Origin: Thamnaconus septentrionalis
Taxonomy: Eukaryota; Chordata; Actinopteri; Tetraodontiformes; Monacanthidae
NCBI GenBank assembly: GCA_009823395.1
Contig: CM020506.1
Coordinates: 20,208,501-20,272,500, forward strand
Direction: 5' to 3'
DNA length: 64,000 bases
Made by a program: the position numbers and the translations under genes. Under the pieces are notes generated by a model that saw only the letters and a list, made by a program, of their open reading frames with translations, did not search any database and was not told the origin of the DNA. This document shows positions 48,959-61,750 of this stretch, piece after piece. The stretch's first letter is position 1. The number at the start of each line of letters is the position of its first letter.

Positions 48959-51837
48959 TTAATTTATGTATTTAGGGGCGTTTTACCAATATGAAAATCA
49001 TACATCAAGCCAAATTTGTCACAATGGACCTTCAAGTGCACGCTACGTTGGCATCCAACAAAGATGCGCCCTGTCAAACGGGAGGTGTGGCTCCTGCTTG
49101 TCTCGTTCCTGCAATACCTTTATGGCCCACCAGGGGCCCCACTCGCAGTACCTTCGCATTCAGAGAGCTACTGATCACCTTAACATGACTGCCTGCGAAG
49201 ATTTGAAAATTTCAAATCTTCTGACCATCAAGGACACCAGACAGTCCAGCGCCCGCTGCCGCCTCGGATGGGGGAAGACGGTACCTCTCCCACAAAGAGC
49301 GTGTCAGCAGAACTTCGCCCACGCGCCCAAACTCAATCTGTGCCCATCTAAATGCCAGCAACGGCTCAGGACTGCAGCCAGATTCCGCCTCCGTAGCCGC
49401 GATTGCCGAGCAGCGCGGCGGCGTTGCTTCATTCTAACAAATTTAGACGGCAACTCAGCGTTCGCCGCCACCTGTTAGCTTGCCGCGATCTGAGCATGTC
49501 GCCATGGCGATGCGCGTCTTCAGACCAATAATATCCATCCTGTAACCTCCCTGTCTTTGGGGTTGGCGGCCAGACCCACCCCAAATCTGCTCACACAGCT
49601 CAAAAGAAAGAAACACGACTCTCCCAAAACCACTCTTCCAACCTTCATCCACCATTCTACTATATTTCATCTACATTGCCTTCAATTTGTTTGGTATGAT
49701 GGCTTACTTATGTCCTCTTTTCAATGAGGGAAGTCGGAGGACGTCTCACGATCTACATTTTTGGTGAATTTTGTTGTACTTGTGTCACAGTGAGCAGTGA
49801 CTCCACTTTGCCGTCAGTCCACATGAAAGAATCTGCCCTGCTTTGGTTCTGAGGCATGAATGTTTCCAGCCTTGTGATTGGCAAAAATGGTCTTCCTGTT
49901 TCGAGTGGCATCGCCACCTACTGCTTTGGCATGTGCATTACATCACCGCTCGAGGCGTATTTTTGCGGTTTCATGTGGACGGAAATATTTTTATCAAACC
50001 GTTGGTGTGAGCGGGAAATTCTTTTAGTAACCAGAGGCCAAAAAAGTTGAGCTTCAAAAACACCCGTGTTGGTGTGAACGGGGGCTAGGAGGTCGTCTTT
50101 TTCCCACGAAGGGGCTGGTTCCCCTAAAGGTCTGGCTGGCCGTAGATTATACGCCCAGCCAGACAGGCACAAAGGACAGGAGACGTTATGTAGAGATGGT
50201 ATCTGCACAACAACAACACCAACAACAACAACAACGACCTGCGGCGACGCAGAAATGCCACACAGCCGCGCCCCAAATGCATATCTTTGCGTGATATCGC
50301 AGCCAGAAGCACAAGATACGCAGATACACCTCGGCTTGCTCGAACGAGGACACATCATGCGGCCGACCTTTGAATTGGAAAGATACAAGATTTTTTTTTT
50401 CTTCCAAAAGCGTGAGGCCAGTGGCTCCCTTTGTGGGAGATTATAATTGATATAATTACGAGTCATTTTAAAAAAGCAAAACCGTTTCGGCAAGAAAAAA
50501 AAAAATCACAGACCAAAGTGGTTTCTAACCGACCAGCAGCCCCCGACGCAGAGAGACAGAGGTTCATTAACAGCGTGAAGTCTTTCTTTGTAGGAATAAG
50601 GAAGGGAACCGTGTCCTGTGGTGCGACGGCGCTGCAGCTAAAGAAGATTCACTGAAAAGCTGGAACAGACCTCAGACCTTCAGCAGGGTGTTCATAAATT
50701 ACCTCCAGACAAGGGCCCTCTCAGAGGAGCCCCCACATGCAGGGAGTCACTAAAATTACAGCTCGTTTATCAAATCCTTTATTTTCCAAGTGTCCTTTTT
50801 TTTCACCTGGAATCCCAATATAGGTGCTCTGAATCCACCTCTGTGCCTGGTCCCAGGAGCTCAGCACCAGCGCTGCGCAATGTATCACCATACTGTGTGT
50901 GTTAGCGTTTCTGTGCTGTCAGCAGAGGGGCACAATTATTTGCCTGTGGACCAACAAAGCTCTCAAAGGGTGTTTAAAGGATATCAGAGGAGTTCAAACA
51001 ACGGTGGACAAAAAAACAAAACAAAAAACGTACGCAATAGTGATGTGCTTGTATTGCGCTAATAAGCAGCCTCAAATCTCTAAGTGCAGGTTATTTTTAG
51101 TGCAGTCACCAACATTTACCGACATGCTGCCCGTGCTGCACTGTTCCGTCCAGCTCAGAACTGAATGGTTCAGCAAGTTGAAGCTCCATGCAACATATTC
51201 AGAGCATAAGAGTACAAAAACTGCAAGTTATTATCAATACACAACCAAATCATTGGCATTCCTCTAATGATTTCAATGGCATCAAACCTTTAGCAACACA
51301 AAAAAATAATTATCTGGAAACTATTGAATGACGATAATTAAAATTGAGTAAAGGGTGTCCGAAAACTGTGGCTTTACTTCCAGCGTGTAGCTTGTTTAAA
51401 TGATACGAGGCGGAATTTCATGATAAAAAAAAAAGAGTATAAACTGGAAGACGGCACTGGGCTGTGGAGTGGCTTCAGCTTTAATTTATCGTTGGTGTGC
51501 AGCATGGAGCGCTTGCCGACTGTGGCCCATAAAGAAGAGGAGAGAGTGGCCAGATGCGGTCAACAACACCTCCTCCAGAAGCTGTGTTTTATCAATCTTC
51601 CGGAGCCAATTATTATCTCCGGATGAGTGAAAAGGTCTTCCCTCCTTTAAACAAGCCAATGTGTGGAATACAGCGTGGCCAATCCTGAGTGAGGTGAACC
51701 GTGCCGCTCGCCCGAGACAACAGAAGCGCTCGCCACGGCCGACTGAGCCGCGATGAAGACTTTTAGTTAATGCTCTCAGGCATGTGCATTTGTGAGTGTT
51801 TACAAATTGCCACGTGACAGAGAGACATATCTGTATC

Positions 51838-51878
51838 TAAATATATATGTATATATACATATATTTATATTTATATAA

Positions 51879-51957
<79 letters not shown>
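51838..51957. repeat. (TA)n microsatellite
   Basis: A TA tract with TGTA and TTTATA interruptions in grm2 intron 1. Confidence 0.94.
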
Positions 51958-52793
51958 AATTTTCAACAATGGCCATCAAGATTACGGTGATGTAAGCACA
52001 AAAGGATTTGGAGGGCCAATTAGCCGAGCTCTTATTGCATGGGCCGCAGTGAAGCAGGAAGGAGCCGCTGCCGCTGAAAGTAATCATGTTGTCACTAGTC
52101 ATCCTGTCAGCCTGTCCTGAGGGCAGCGTCTGTAGCGCATCTGCTGCCTCTGACGGGACGACAGCCCGAGTGTGAATTAGCCGGGACGCGGGAAAGGGAT
52201 CTTTTTAAATTAGATCAGCCAAGCGCATGGACAGCGCAGGTAAACAGATCCCCCGTGTGGAAGCGATACTCATTAAGTCTCCGTGTTAACATCTCACAGG
52301 GGGTAATTGCACATGGTGCTTGAGTCTAAAAGGACATTTATGCAAACCATCCATCGCCTCCCCCCCCCTCCCCGACTCCCCGCTAGCTGCCGATGGCCGA
52401 GAACACGCTCTGCGATTGTGGCGCATCACAAAATGAACGTAGCTTGTTTGACAGATTAATTGCGGCACGATGATCTTCAAACAGCAATCCTGAAAGCGCT
52501 ACCCATGAATGTACTGTAAGAACTTCATACCGGACGGCCAATACGGCGGCACGGCAATTTCTTGCCCAGTGGCCACACAAAGTACTGCAGGCCCAAAAAG
52601 CACTTTCCCTATAGACAGCAATGCAAAAAGAAATTGCTGTAAAACGGCTGAAAAATGGCTGACAAGACGATCTGTGACCTGAGAGACCGTTTGTAAATCT
52701 TCTGATTATAGATTTTTAAGTGGTGGACTTTTAGTTCTTCAAAAAAAATTTATGAACCCCAGAAAATCGCCAGAAAAGAGTTTATTCCCAGCG

Positions 52794-52880
52794 TGACGTC
52801 ACGGCGTCGTTCTGATTGGCTGATGCGTCCGGATGCCTCACGTGACTTTACATGAGGCATGATGGGAAATGACACTACTG
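52794..52880. promoter_or_regulatory. Promoter-like motif cluster in grm2 intron 1
   Basis: Within 90 bases there are a full palindromic CRE TGACGTCA (52794-52801), an inverted CCAAT box GATTGG (52814-52819), an E-box CACGTGAC (52839-52846) and a CATGATGGGAAATG block resembling the ZNF143/SBS element. It lies 210-300 bases inside intron 1 of grm2. It may instead be part of an unrecognised repeat. Confidence 0.35.
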
Positions 52881-52971
52881 CGCTTCCTCCTCTACGGGGT
52901 CGCATAAAGCGCAAAGCAACACGGAAATCCTAAACTTTTTTGACGTCTGCGTTGGGTGAGCGACTCCACTA

Positions 52972-53718
<747 letters not shown>

Positions 53719-54892
53719 TCAGTGTTTTTATTCTGGCAGAGGCCATCTAGAGCATCAGCGCCATCCTCCTCGTGCCTCTCTTCTCTTCGTCAGGGGTTTT
53801 CCTTCTGCGGATTACAGCCTGCAGATCAAACAGAGAAAGTCAGTCACAGCCTTTTAGCAGGAGTGCAATGATCGCTTTTGTCTAACGCACACAGAGTCTG
53901 GGTGGGATACACTGAAAAACCCTGAAGACACGCTGAAAAAATTTCACAATCCAGTGATTGTGAAATATATAAATCTATACATAGACAGAAGTAGCACCTG
54001 CTCTAGCCATGGTGAGCTGCTTCATTCAGAGGGTTGTTGTGTGTTTTACTCTCAGTTCCTACAGTATTTCTGCTCTGTTTTAATGTCCTTCTCCCTGCAA
54101 GTTTCCCCACACACTCCCAAGGACAGTACGTACATCAGTATATCAGTTCAGTTTTTTTTTAAGTACCATGAGTCTGATTTCACTCTAGCCAAACATGGTT
54201 TTCACTGATCTATGTGCTTAGAGTTGAAATGTAATGTAATGATCTATATATTTGTGTTTTTATTTATTTTGATATATACAGTATTTATATAAGCGCACAA
54301 GTGATGAAAGCAAAGGAAAATAAGTCAATTGCAGTCTGTCTTTACTATTATTATGCAGATACTTTTTGTTTTTCCTCTTATTTGGTAGTGTAACACAATC
54401 TGCTGACTCAAAGGTTACATTGAGCTCTGAAATAGAAGCAATACTCTGCAGGCTTTAGCTATAAAGGTAAGTTTTGATCATTTTTTAACCCAACCGCCAC
54501 ATACAATGTTACCTTCCGAGTTAAAGCTGCCTCTCGCTGCCTTTGTGTGGAGCGCCAGAGTTACTTTCCAATTCTGGAGTCAAACCTCACGAGTCCCACC
54601 GGCTTAATTAGGCAGAGACAGAGAGCTGAAGGTGGCAGAAGTTTTTTTTTCTCGCTAACTTATTGGACTTGAATGATCCGTTCCGCAGCCACAAACTCAA
54701 CAAGTCGACACACCGACACGCAGCAATTAATGTTATTGATGATAGATGATGGAAGCATATGAGGGAGGCGTTTACACGCACGTGTGTTTCCCTTCTTTTT
54801 GCCTGAAATACTGACAAATCTGATGAAAGAGGCTTCAACAGGAGTCAGACTGGCCACCACCATCTTTCTCTTTTCCTATCATCTACTCTTTG

Positions 54893-54896
<4 letters not shown>

Positions 54897-54963
<67 letters not shown>
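54897..54963. repeat. (CT)n microsatellite, about 67 bp
   Basis: A pure CT tract; all Ser-Leu and Arg-Glu frames across it are artefacts. Confidence 0.97.
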
Positions 54964-54966
<3 letters not shown>

Positions 54967-57052
54967 ACACACCTTCTCTCTCTCTTTCTCCGTTGTTTCC
55001 ATGGAAACATTGCCAGCAGATGTAGACGGTGAGGAGGAAGTAAAAGACGGATCCAAACAAGTGGACCGGCTTGGCGATGCATGGTGTCCGTCCGGACTTC
55101 TCCGCTGGGATAAGTGGGAAGCATTGCACCGTGAACTGATCCGTCTCCGCTCACAGATTTTCATGCGCTGCCTCTTAAAAACACAGCGCCCCCAGGCCCC
55201 TCCCCCCCCAAAAAAAATAACACATTCGAACCAAACGGCCATCTGTCTGTTAGAAACCACTTACAAGTCCAGATAAGCTCATCTCTGGTGCACTGACGCT
55301 GCTTAGTTAACGAGGGGATGTAATAAAAGTCGGTTGGTTTTTGGTTCGGAAACGTGTTGGGTTTCTTTTTGCGATGCTCGCCAAGATCTAAGTCCACTGC
55401 AACCGCAGGAGATCATAGAGAGTTCTGGCAAATGAGCAAGAGCAAAATCCTTGGTAATATCTAAAGTTTGCAGTTGGGTAATGCAGGATTTTGTGCCAGG
55501 TAATTTTTGAGCCTGTTTCAATGATACTGATATCAATATATATGTATATTTTTTTTGTTTGTTACCAATAAAAGTAGAACTCATTATCTCCGAGCAAATA
55601 TTGATTGTTTTCCCCCTTGCTTTTGTTCTCTTCTTTGAGCTGCAGGATATACTGTACCTAGCTCTAAACACTGGCCCATGTCTGCCCAGTGAGTGACAGC
55701 ATGACACAGCAAAGATTTGAAAGATTTGAAAATCGCTGTTCGCCTGGCCTGGACCAAACTTGGGTAAGTATCGATCTCATCTCACTAGTATTGATCTGAC
55801 GCCGATACCCCTTTGCGACATTAGGAGCAATTTGATCGTTGATCTTTGGATCGATGCGCCAGTCGCCAGTTTGGTGGTGAATCTTTCAGCTTTTGCAGTG
55901 CAGAAAACACCACTGCACTTGTCAAGAATGTCAAACAGGGAATCTGCATGGACCGGACCAGTTGACTGACTGAATAGGTTGATCTGAAGAAAATGTCAAT
56001 CAATAATGCTGATGGCCTTAACATCGCTGAGGCTTTGAGCACGCAGCCTTGAAAGAGGATAGCGACAAAGCTTGTCAGTCGTCTCTAATGTCTTCAGTTT
56101 GCATGAGAGGCCTCTACCTCACCACCAAGCCAATCGCTGCACACTGGGCTCCAACATGACTTCTTATGACAGAAACACTGTCCATTTTAGTGTCAAAAGT
56201 CCCATTTACTGTGTGACTGTAAAGCCACATGTAGAAACTGAGGTTATGAAACATCTCTACTTCTATGACTCCATTTAACCAACATGTATGTTCAAAATAA
56301 ACTAAAACCACAAACATAACTAAGCCATACATGCAACACCTTTTTAAAAACATCTTAGCTTTTCAGGCTAAAAAGATTTTTAAAAAATCCTTTTTCCAGT
56401 AAAGAGTTTCCTGAGAATACAATTGATGATGTTTTGCCAAATAAAGAAAGGCATCACAAGCAAACACAGAGCAAATCTGATCATAGAGACTGGAGAAGAA
56501 GTTGCTTTGTTCAAAGGGACACAAAACTACAAGGCCAGTGTTCCTGGTTGTCGACCAATGAATTTGTCATTTTCACACTCAGCCCCCACACTGGATAAGT
56601 GGAAAATATACTTGCATCCATCTGTGCGCCCATGGGCGTGCTGGTTTAGCGAAAGAACTGTGTTGGTGCAGCGCTGCCTTCAGGCACAACAGAGTACGTG
56701 TGGTCAAAGAAAACATCACTTCTGTTTCTTGTCTCTTGCTGTGTAAATGGCTCAGCGTGCCTGTGTGAGCAGCTCCCCAATGCCTTTGAGTATGTTTTAC
56801 ACATATGAATTGAGACACACTTTTGTATTGGGACACGTGCACAATAGACAAGGAACTTGAGCAGAGGGAAAGATAAAATTCAAATGTAAGTTTCACACCA
56901 AGTGTCCATGATAAAGGTTTTTCATTTGTTTACTTTTTTGTCAGTCATTGAAAGTCTGTCAAAACTGATGAACGTTGTCCTTGTTCGCAGTGTTTTGAAT
57001 GATTATTCCTTCCTTTTTTTTCCCGTTGAGACTGATAGGGGGATGATTTGTG

Positions 57053-57986
57053 CAGTGGCGGCTGTCAGGGCCAGCTAGGCCTTCTCTGCTGGCCTAATCA
57101 TATACTTGGAAAAGCACATTTTTTAAATATGATAATAAAGTTATTCTCCATAGTCTGTTCTTTTCACATCGTGTAATATCCACTTGGTCACATTGCTTCC
57201 ATTGTCGTATATTACGGTAGAGTTTTTATCCAATCATATTTCAGTTACCTTGTGTTGCCAGGTGCCATGAAATCTGCCATAGGCCAGCAGAACTGACATT
57301 GCAGGCTTCTGTTCGCTGTCAGTGAACAGACCTCAGTTAGTTGCGATAGCCAATCAGATCTCGAGTCTGCAATACCAAGGCCAGCTAGCTAGCCTTAAGC
57401 ACACGTACACGTCCTGTGATTGGATAAGAACCTGAGAACCTTACAAACTGAACTCAACCGAAGATCCAGTTTCCGCCACGATGAACCCACGATGGTTGAA
57501 GGAGAAATTTAAGATTTTGTTGCTGAATCATCTGCAATTTTGAATGTAAATACCATGGCACATTGGTAGCTGTGCCATCACATTCAATTGTTTAATAATT
57601 TGATAGTAGTAGTATGTTTCGCTATCGTCTTGTTGGTTTCTTATGAATCGGCGACAATGCGCAGTTCAGTTTTGACAAGAGTTAAAGCTCACAGAGTTTA
57701 GTGTTGGTGGACTTGTTAAAACTTTATTGAGGAACCTCTGAAAATCGCCTGTTTTGTACGTTTTGACAGTATCAATGGCCTTACTTACTTAGTCTTAATT
57801 ATGATTTAGATGCTCGGGAAACTACGTTTTGCTCAACTATGAAGGTGATGTAATGTGTATGTGTACTTTTCTAAATATTCTCAAACTTTAGTGTCGTATT
57901 TTGGATACTATGAGGTGTTTAAATTTAGGATGGACTAAATATGATGTCACTGATGGCCTTGGTGTGAAAGGCACGGCCTGCCACTG
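57053..57986. mobile_element. Non-autonomous hAT-like DNA element, 934 bp
   Basis: The left end is CAGTGGCGGCTGTCAGGGCC; the right end, on minus, is CAGTGGCAGGCCGTGCC. The flanks are GATTTGTG (57045-57052) and GATTTATG (57987-57994), an 8-bp duplication with one difference. CAGTGGCGG-type termini and 8-bp duplications fit hAT. No transposase frame is present. Confidence 0.85.
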
Positions 57987-58053
57987 GATTTATGACAGAA
58001 GGCAGATATCTTATTATTAGTTCCATCACATCAGAGGATTGTAGAGAAGCACT

Positions 58054-58055
<2 letters not shown>

Positions 58056-58108
<53 letters not shown>
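58056..58108. repeat. (TTGA)n microsatellite
   Basis: About 13 tandem TTGA units shortly after the right end of the hAT element. Confidence 0.96.
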
Positions 58109-58439
58109 GGACTTTCACTCAGTCACGAAGGCAGTTTCTTGTATTTTTGCTCTTCGGCAGGTATTGATCTTTACATCCCACCACAAATCCCAGGACATTA
58201 AAATCTTCACATCAACCCCATTTGCATCTTTTTGAAGTGACAAAGCTCATTAAAATGTTCTCGGTTCCGAGTTCACAGGGGGGCCTGACTCAAAAAGACA
58301 GGCAGGCAAAAGGGATTTCATGTAATTTTGGTGCACATTACATGGAAAGTTTTTTTTTTTTTGTTTTTGTTTTATTTTTTTAGAACAGGAGAAAATAGCA
58401 TTTGAGTCACAAAACCTGCTGAGATGTCACAATATTGCA

Positions 58440-58440
<1 letters not shown>

Positions 58441-58475
<35 letters not shown>
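58441..58475. repeat. (CA)n microsatellite
   Basis: A pure CA tract ending CATACC. Confidence 0.95.
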
Positions 58476-58478
<3 letters not shown>

Positions 58479-59693
58479 CACATTAATAAAAGCAGACTTT
58501 GTCTCGCTGGCACGGGCAACAGTCAAGTTGTGTTCACGATTCCCGCTCAAATGCTCGAGCAGTCGGGAGCAGTTTTAAAATAATTTGTGTTCACCTAAAC
58601 GCGGAGCCCTCGGAGGAGCTCGAGCGTTATCTGACCACCCCGAGACACTGTCCACACTCTAGGTTCAAAGAGAAAATCCCTGCCTCTGATTCTTGCTCTC
58701 CCCTCCTATGATTCCATCTGTGTTCCATCGCTCTTCGCCAGATGGCCTTTTTAATTCAAGAGTGTAAAAAGGATGCCAGCCTCTTACACAAATCAAACCA
58801 AAATGTGGATGAGTGGAAGGCAGCCAACAGAAATATCCAAAGGCATAGCGGGAGGGGAGGGGAAAAAAAAAACAAGGGGGTGATGAGGAGTGAATGATGA
58901 GTGTGGGATAGAGTGAAAGTGGAATGAGGGTGGAGCTGGAGAGAGAGAGGGAGGGAGCGAGAGCAACGCTATAAGACCCTCCTTCTTTTTTTCTGACCTC
59001 GGGGGGGCAAAGTGCAGCATTAATATGGTAATATCTCCCCCCAAGACGGCAGCAAGTGTTGAGGAGTGGAGCTGTCAGGCCGAGTGAACAGGTTGGCCAT
59101 CCTCAACGGGAATGACTCGACTGGCTGAAGATGGAGGCAAAGGTGATGGAAGTCAGGCTTCCCTGGAATTACACACCCGGCTGACAAGAGGAACGGTTTT
59201 GTGTGTTGGGGGCGGGGGGCTGGAACGGTCCGCTAATGGCGAGCGGGCACGAAACACGCAGATTACCTAGCGGATGATCGACAACGCATGAGGCTTCAGA
59301 AACGGTGGCAGCACCTGCGCCACCCCCCGGAATGTCGCGACCGCTTCGGATATTGACTATTTCACGCCTTACCGGATCCGCGCGACACCAACAGTTAACG
59401 TGGCGCGCGAGGGGTTTAACGCGCACGCCCCTTGCTGTTCAGGTTGCCTTGTTTTGTTCCACCTCTTTGATAGTCAACGTGCGTAAGTTCTATTTTCAGT
59501 CCGTTTCCACGAGCACATCCTGTTGCTCACTCCGCCACGAAAATATCTCTCGGCAAAGCGACGGTCCACAGCACTCGCGTCGCTGCTGATCTTGAGAAAG
59601 GGGTTTTTGAATACTCCTGCTGACCTCACAACACATCAAACTCAGTCTGTATACGCTTTGGTGTTGCAGAATGGCTTTCACTTGGCTGACAAC

Positions 59694-60035
59694 TAGGAAT
59701 CCACTGATACCACTTTTTTACAGGACGAGAAGAGTGCAGTTACTTGCATTTACTAAAGTACTCACTGATACCAATACTGATACCGATATGAATAAGGCCA
59801 TTACACATCATAGAATTACTTTGATTTTTCATTTTTTCACTTCCTCAGCATGTTTTTCTATAACATGGGTGACTGTCACTAGTTTCACTACAGTACAAAC
59901 ACAAATTTATCAAAATTGTCATATAAATACAGACAGAACTGTTATCAGTGTTGTGGTATCGGCATGTATTTCACCAGTATGACCCCTGTATTGGTACCGA
60001 TACCCGATACTTGTATCAGTATTGGTGCATCCCTA
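59694..60035. mobile_element. Short hAT-like MITE, 342 bp
   Basis: The left end TAGGAATCCACTGATACC and the right end, read on minus, TAGGGATGCACCAATACT form inverted repeats. TAGGGATGCACC with GATAC-rich subterminal repeats is a familiar hAT end. The flanks CTGACAAC (59686-59693) and CTTACAAA (60036-60043) agree at 6 of 8 positions. Confidence 0.75.
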
Positions 60036-60599
60036 CTTACAAAATATTTATTTGTGATCTTTATTTCTCTTGGCTTATAAACTCATTTTTTAGACCTCCT
60101 GTGGTGTCCTGAGAGCAACCAATGACCTGGACACAAAACTAGAACTGAATGCTCTGCATGGAACTAAACACTAACTAAAATGCAATTCCTGGACCTTTAA
60201 TGTGACATGGAAGTGAACAATTTACTCTCACCGCCAACAGCAGATAAAATTCCCACATTTTAACAAATAATTGTGTCATGGTTGAGCCTCACTGAAATCC
60301 TGCAGTCTAATTTTAACACAAGCTACTGTGGTACATCAGCTGGTCCATGAGTAACTAGAGGATTGGGTTCAACTCCGTGCTGCCTGGGGGGACTCAGCTG
60401 GGAGTTGAGCGAACTGAGAGCTCGGGGACATCCTGCAGGGCTGGAATATGTTAATGTCACATAAATATTCTGCAACTCAGGATAGTGGAACCATCAGCTA
60501 ACTTCGGCCCACAGTGGTAGGACTGGCCACCGACTGTTTTTACATTAGACAAGGTTGGTCAGTCACACAGATATACAGCAAGTATAAATTCAGACCCGG

Positions 60600-60985
60600 T
60601 TGCGATGCAAAGGTTTGGGTTGCGACATGTGAAGCAGTGGTCAGAGCGTCGGTGCTGTATGGTTGAGAGGGAGTAACATGAACAGAAAGACAGGAGGCTG
60701 AGCTGGAGGCAGCACAGATTGAAATGTTGAGCTTTTCTTTGGGAGTGACCAGGGTGGATAGATGTTGACAGAGAGGCCAGACTGAGATGGTTTAGAAATG
60801 AACAAAGGAGGGTCAGTAAATATATTACTAGAGGGAACCTGAGGTTGGGAGTGGCAGGCAGGAGGTCCAGATGAGAGCAAAGAGGAGATTTATGGATATA
60901 GTGAAGGAGGACATGAGGTTAGTTGGTGTGAGAGAAGAGCATGCGGAGGAGGGTTAGATGGAGGAGTGATTGGCTGTGGCCGCTC
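60600..60985 (+). mobile_element. Degraded LINE, reverse-transcriptase C-terminal region
   Basis: Plus-strand frames give TERQEAELEAAQIEMLSFSL, then RLRWFRNEQRRVSKYI, then after a shift near 60875 KRRFMDIVKEDMRLVGVREE. These match the RQEAELEVAELKMLRFSLGV...RLRWFGHV...FMDVVKEDMK C-terminus of an abundant fish LINE. Internal stops and a frameshift mark it as dead. Confidence 0.85.
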
Positions 60986-61629
60986 TTGATGTATGTATGC
61001 ATGTAATGTTTGGCTTGATTTACAATGATTTTTATATTGGTAAAATCTTAATATAATGCCAATAAATACTTTAATAATAGTGTATACTTGCAGTACAATA
61101 AAAGTACAAGAACAATTCTTATACAAATATGTTCCCAGTTAGCTGCAATCTTGCACCGCCTTATTTCTAAGAAAGCCCGGTGTGGACAATCCAGGTTGCC
61201 TGACTGCACGTTTCCACGCATCCTCGAATAAACCAACAAAGAAGAAGGTGAACAAGGTATCCAGGTTTGTGTGCGCTGGTCAGCGTAGTTCACTGGCGAG
61301 TTTGGGAGGGGTAGGGTGAGAAGGTACGCGCTGCAATCTAAAATGTAACCAGTTGACGTTGCTGTTTCTTCTCAAAATCTCCAAATATTACCAACTTTAT
61401 GCCATGGAAAATTCACTTTAACATTGCTTTGTAACAAGAATGCACCGCCCTTGCCGGTTTCCACACTCATCCGAGGTGACAATAGTGTGCTATTTACCCA
61501 TGCTGGAAGGCAACACAAAAGATGTGAGCTAAAACACACAGTTGAGGAAATCACAGATGCTGATCCGATACACCCGCAGGCCCAGCCAGGTGTTCACTCC
61601 ACCCTCTGAGAGAACATCCTGTGGGCACT

Positions 61630-61750
61630 TTGTTTTTGTCACCTTCCAAACATGTGGAAGGGTTTTAAAAAAAATGCATCAGCTTTAAGAGGAAGCAAAA
61701 ACAGAGTATTTCTTCATGAGGCTGTAAGCATAGGGCTAAATACGCCTTCT
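61630..61750. repeat. Dispersed repeat shared with parp3 intron 9
   Basis: CCTTCCAAACATGTGGAAGG and, about 80 bases later, GGCTGTAAGCATAGGGCTAAA resemble 22620-22740, where GCTGTAAACAGGCGGCTAAA follows the same CCTTCC motif. The family is unknown. Confidence 0.55.

Larger units (their letters stand above)
47584..49036. mobile_element. MITE-like element split by a nested insertion (copy B)
   Basis: The outer element starts GTCCAGTGTGTAAAATTT at 47584 and ends AAATTTGTCACAATGGAC at about 49034. These ends are imperfect inverted repeats (14 of 18 positions agree). The interior resembles copy A at 8497-8667, but here it is interrupted after TACACT by a 1.2 kb TTAA-flanked insertion. Confidence 0.72.

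Noticed and set aside
48966..49478. 170-aa plus-strand frame after the nested transposon
   Set aside because: It begins inside repeat sequence, is basic and low in coding character, and lies in an intron without homology.
54883..55276. Arg-Glu and Ser-Leu frames on both strands
   Set aside because: They are generated by the CT microsatellite.
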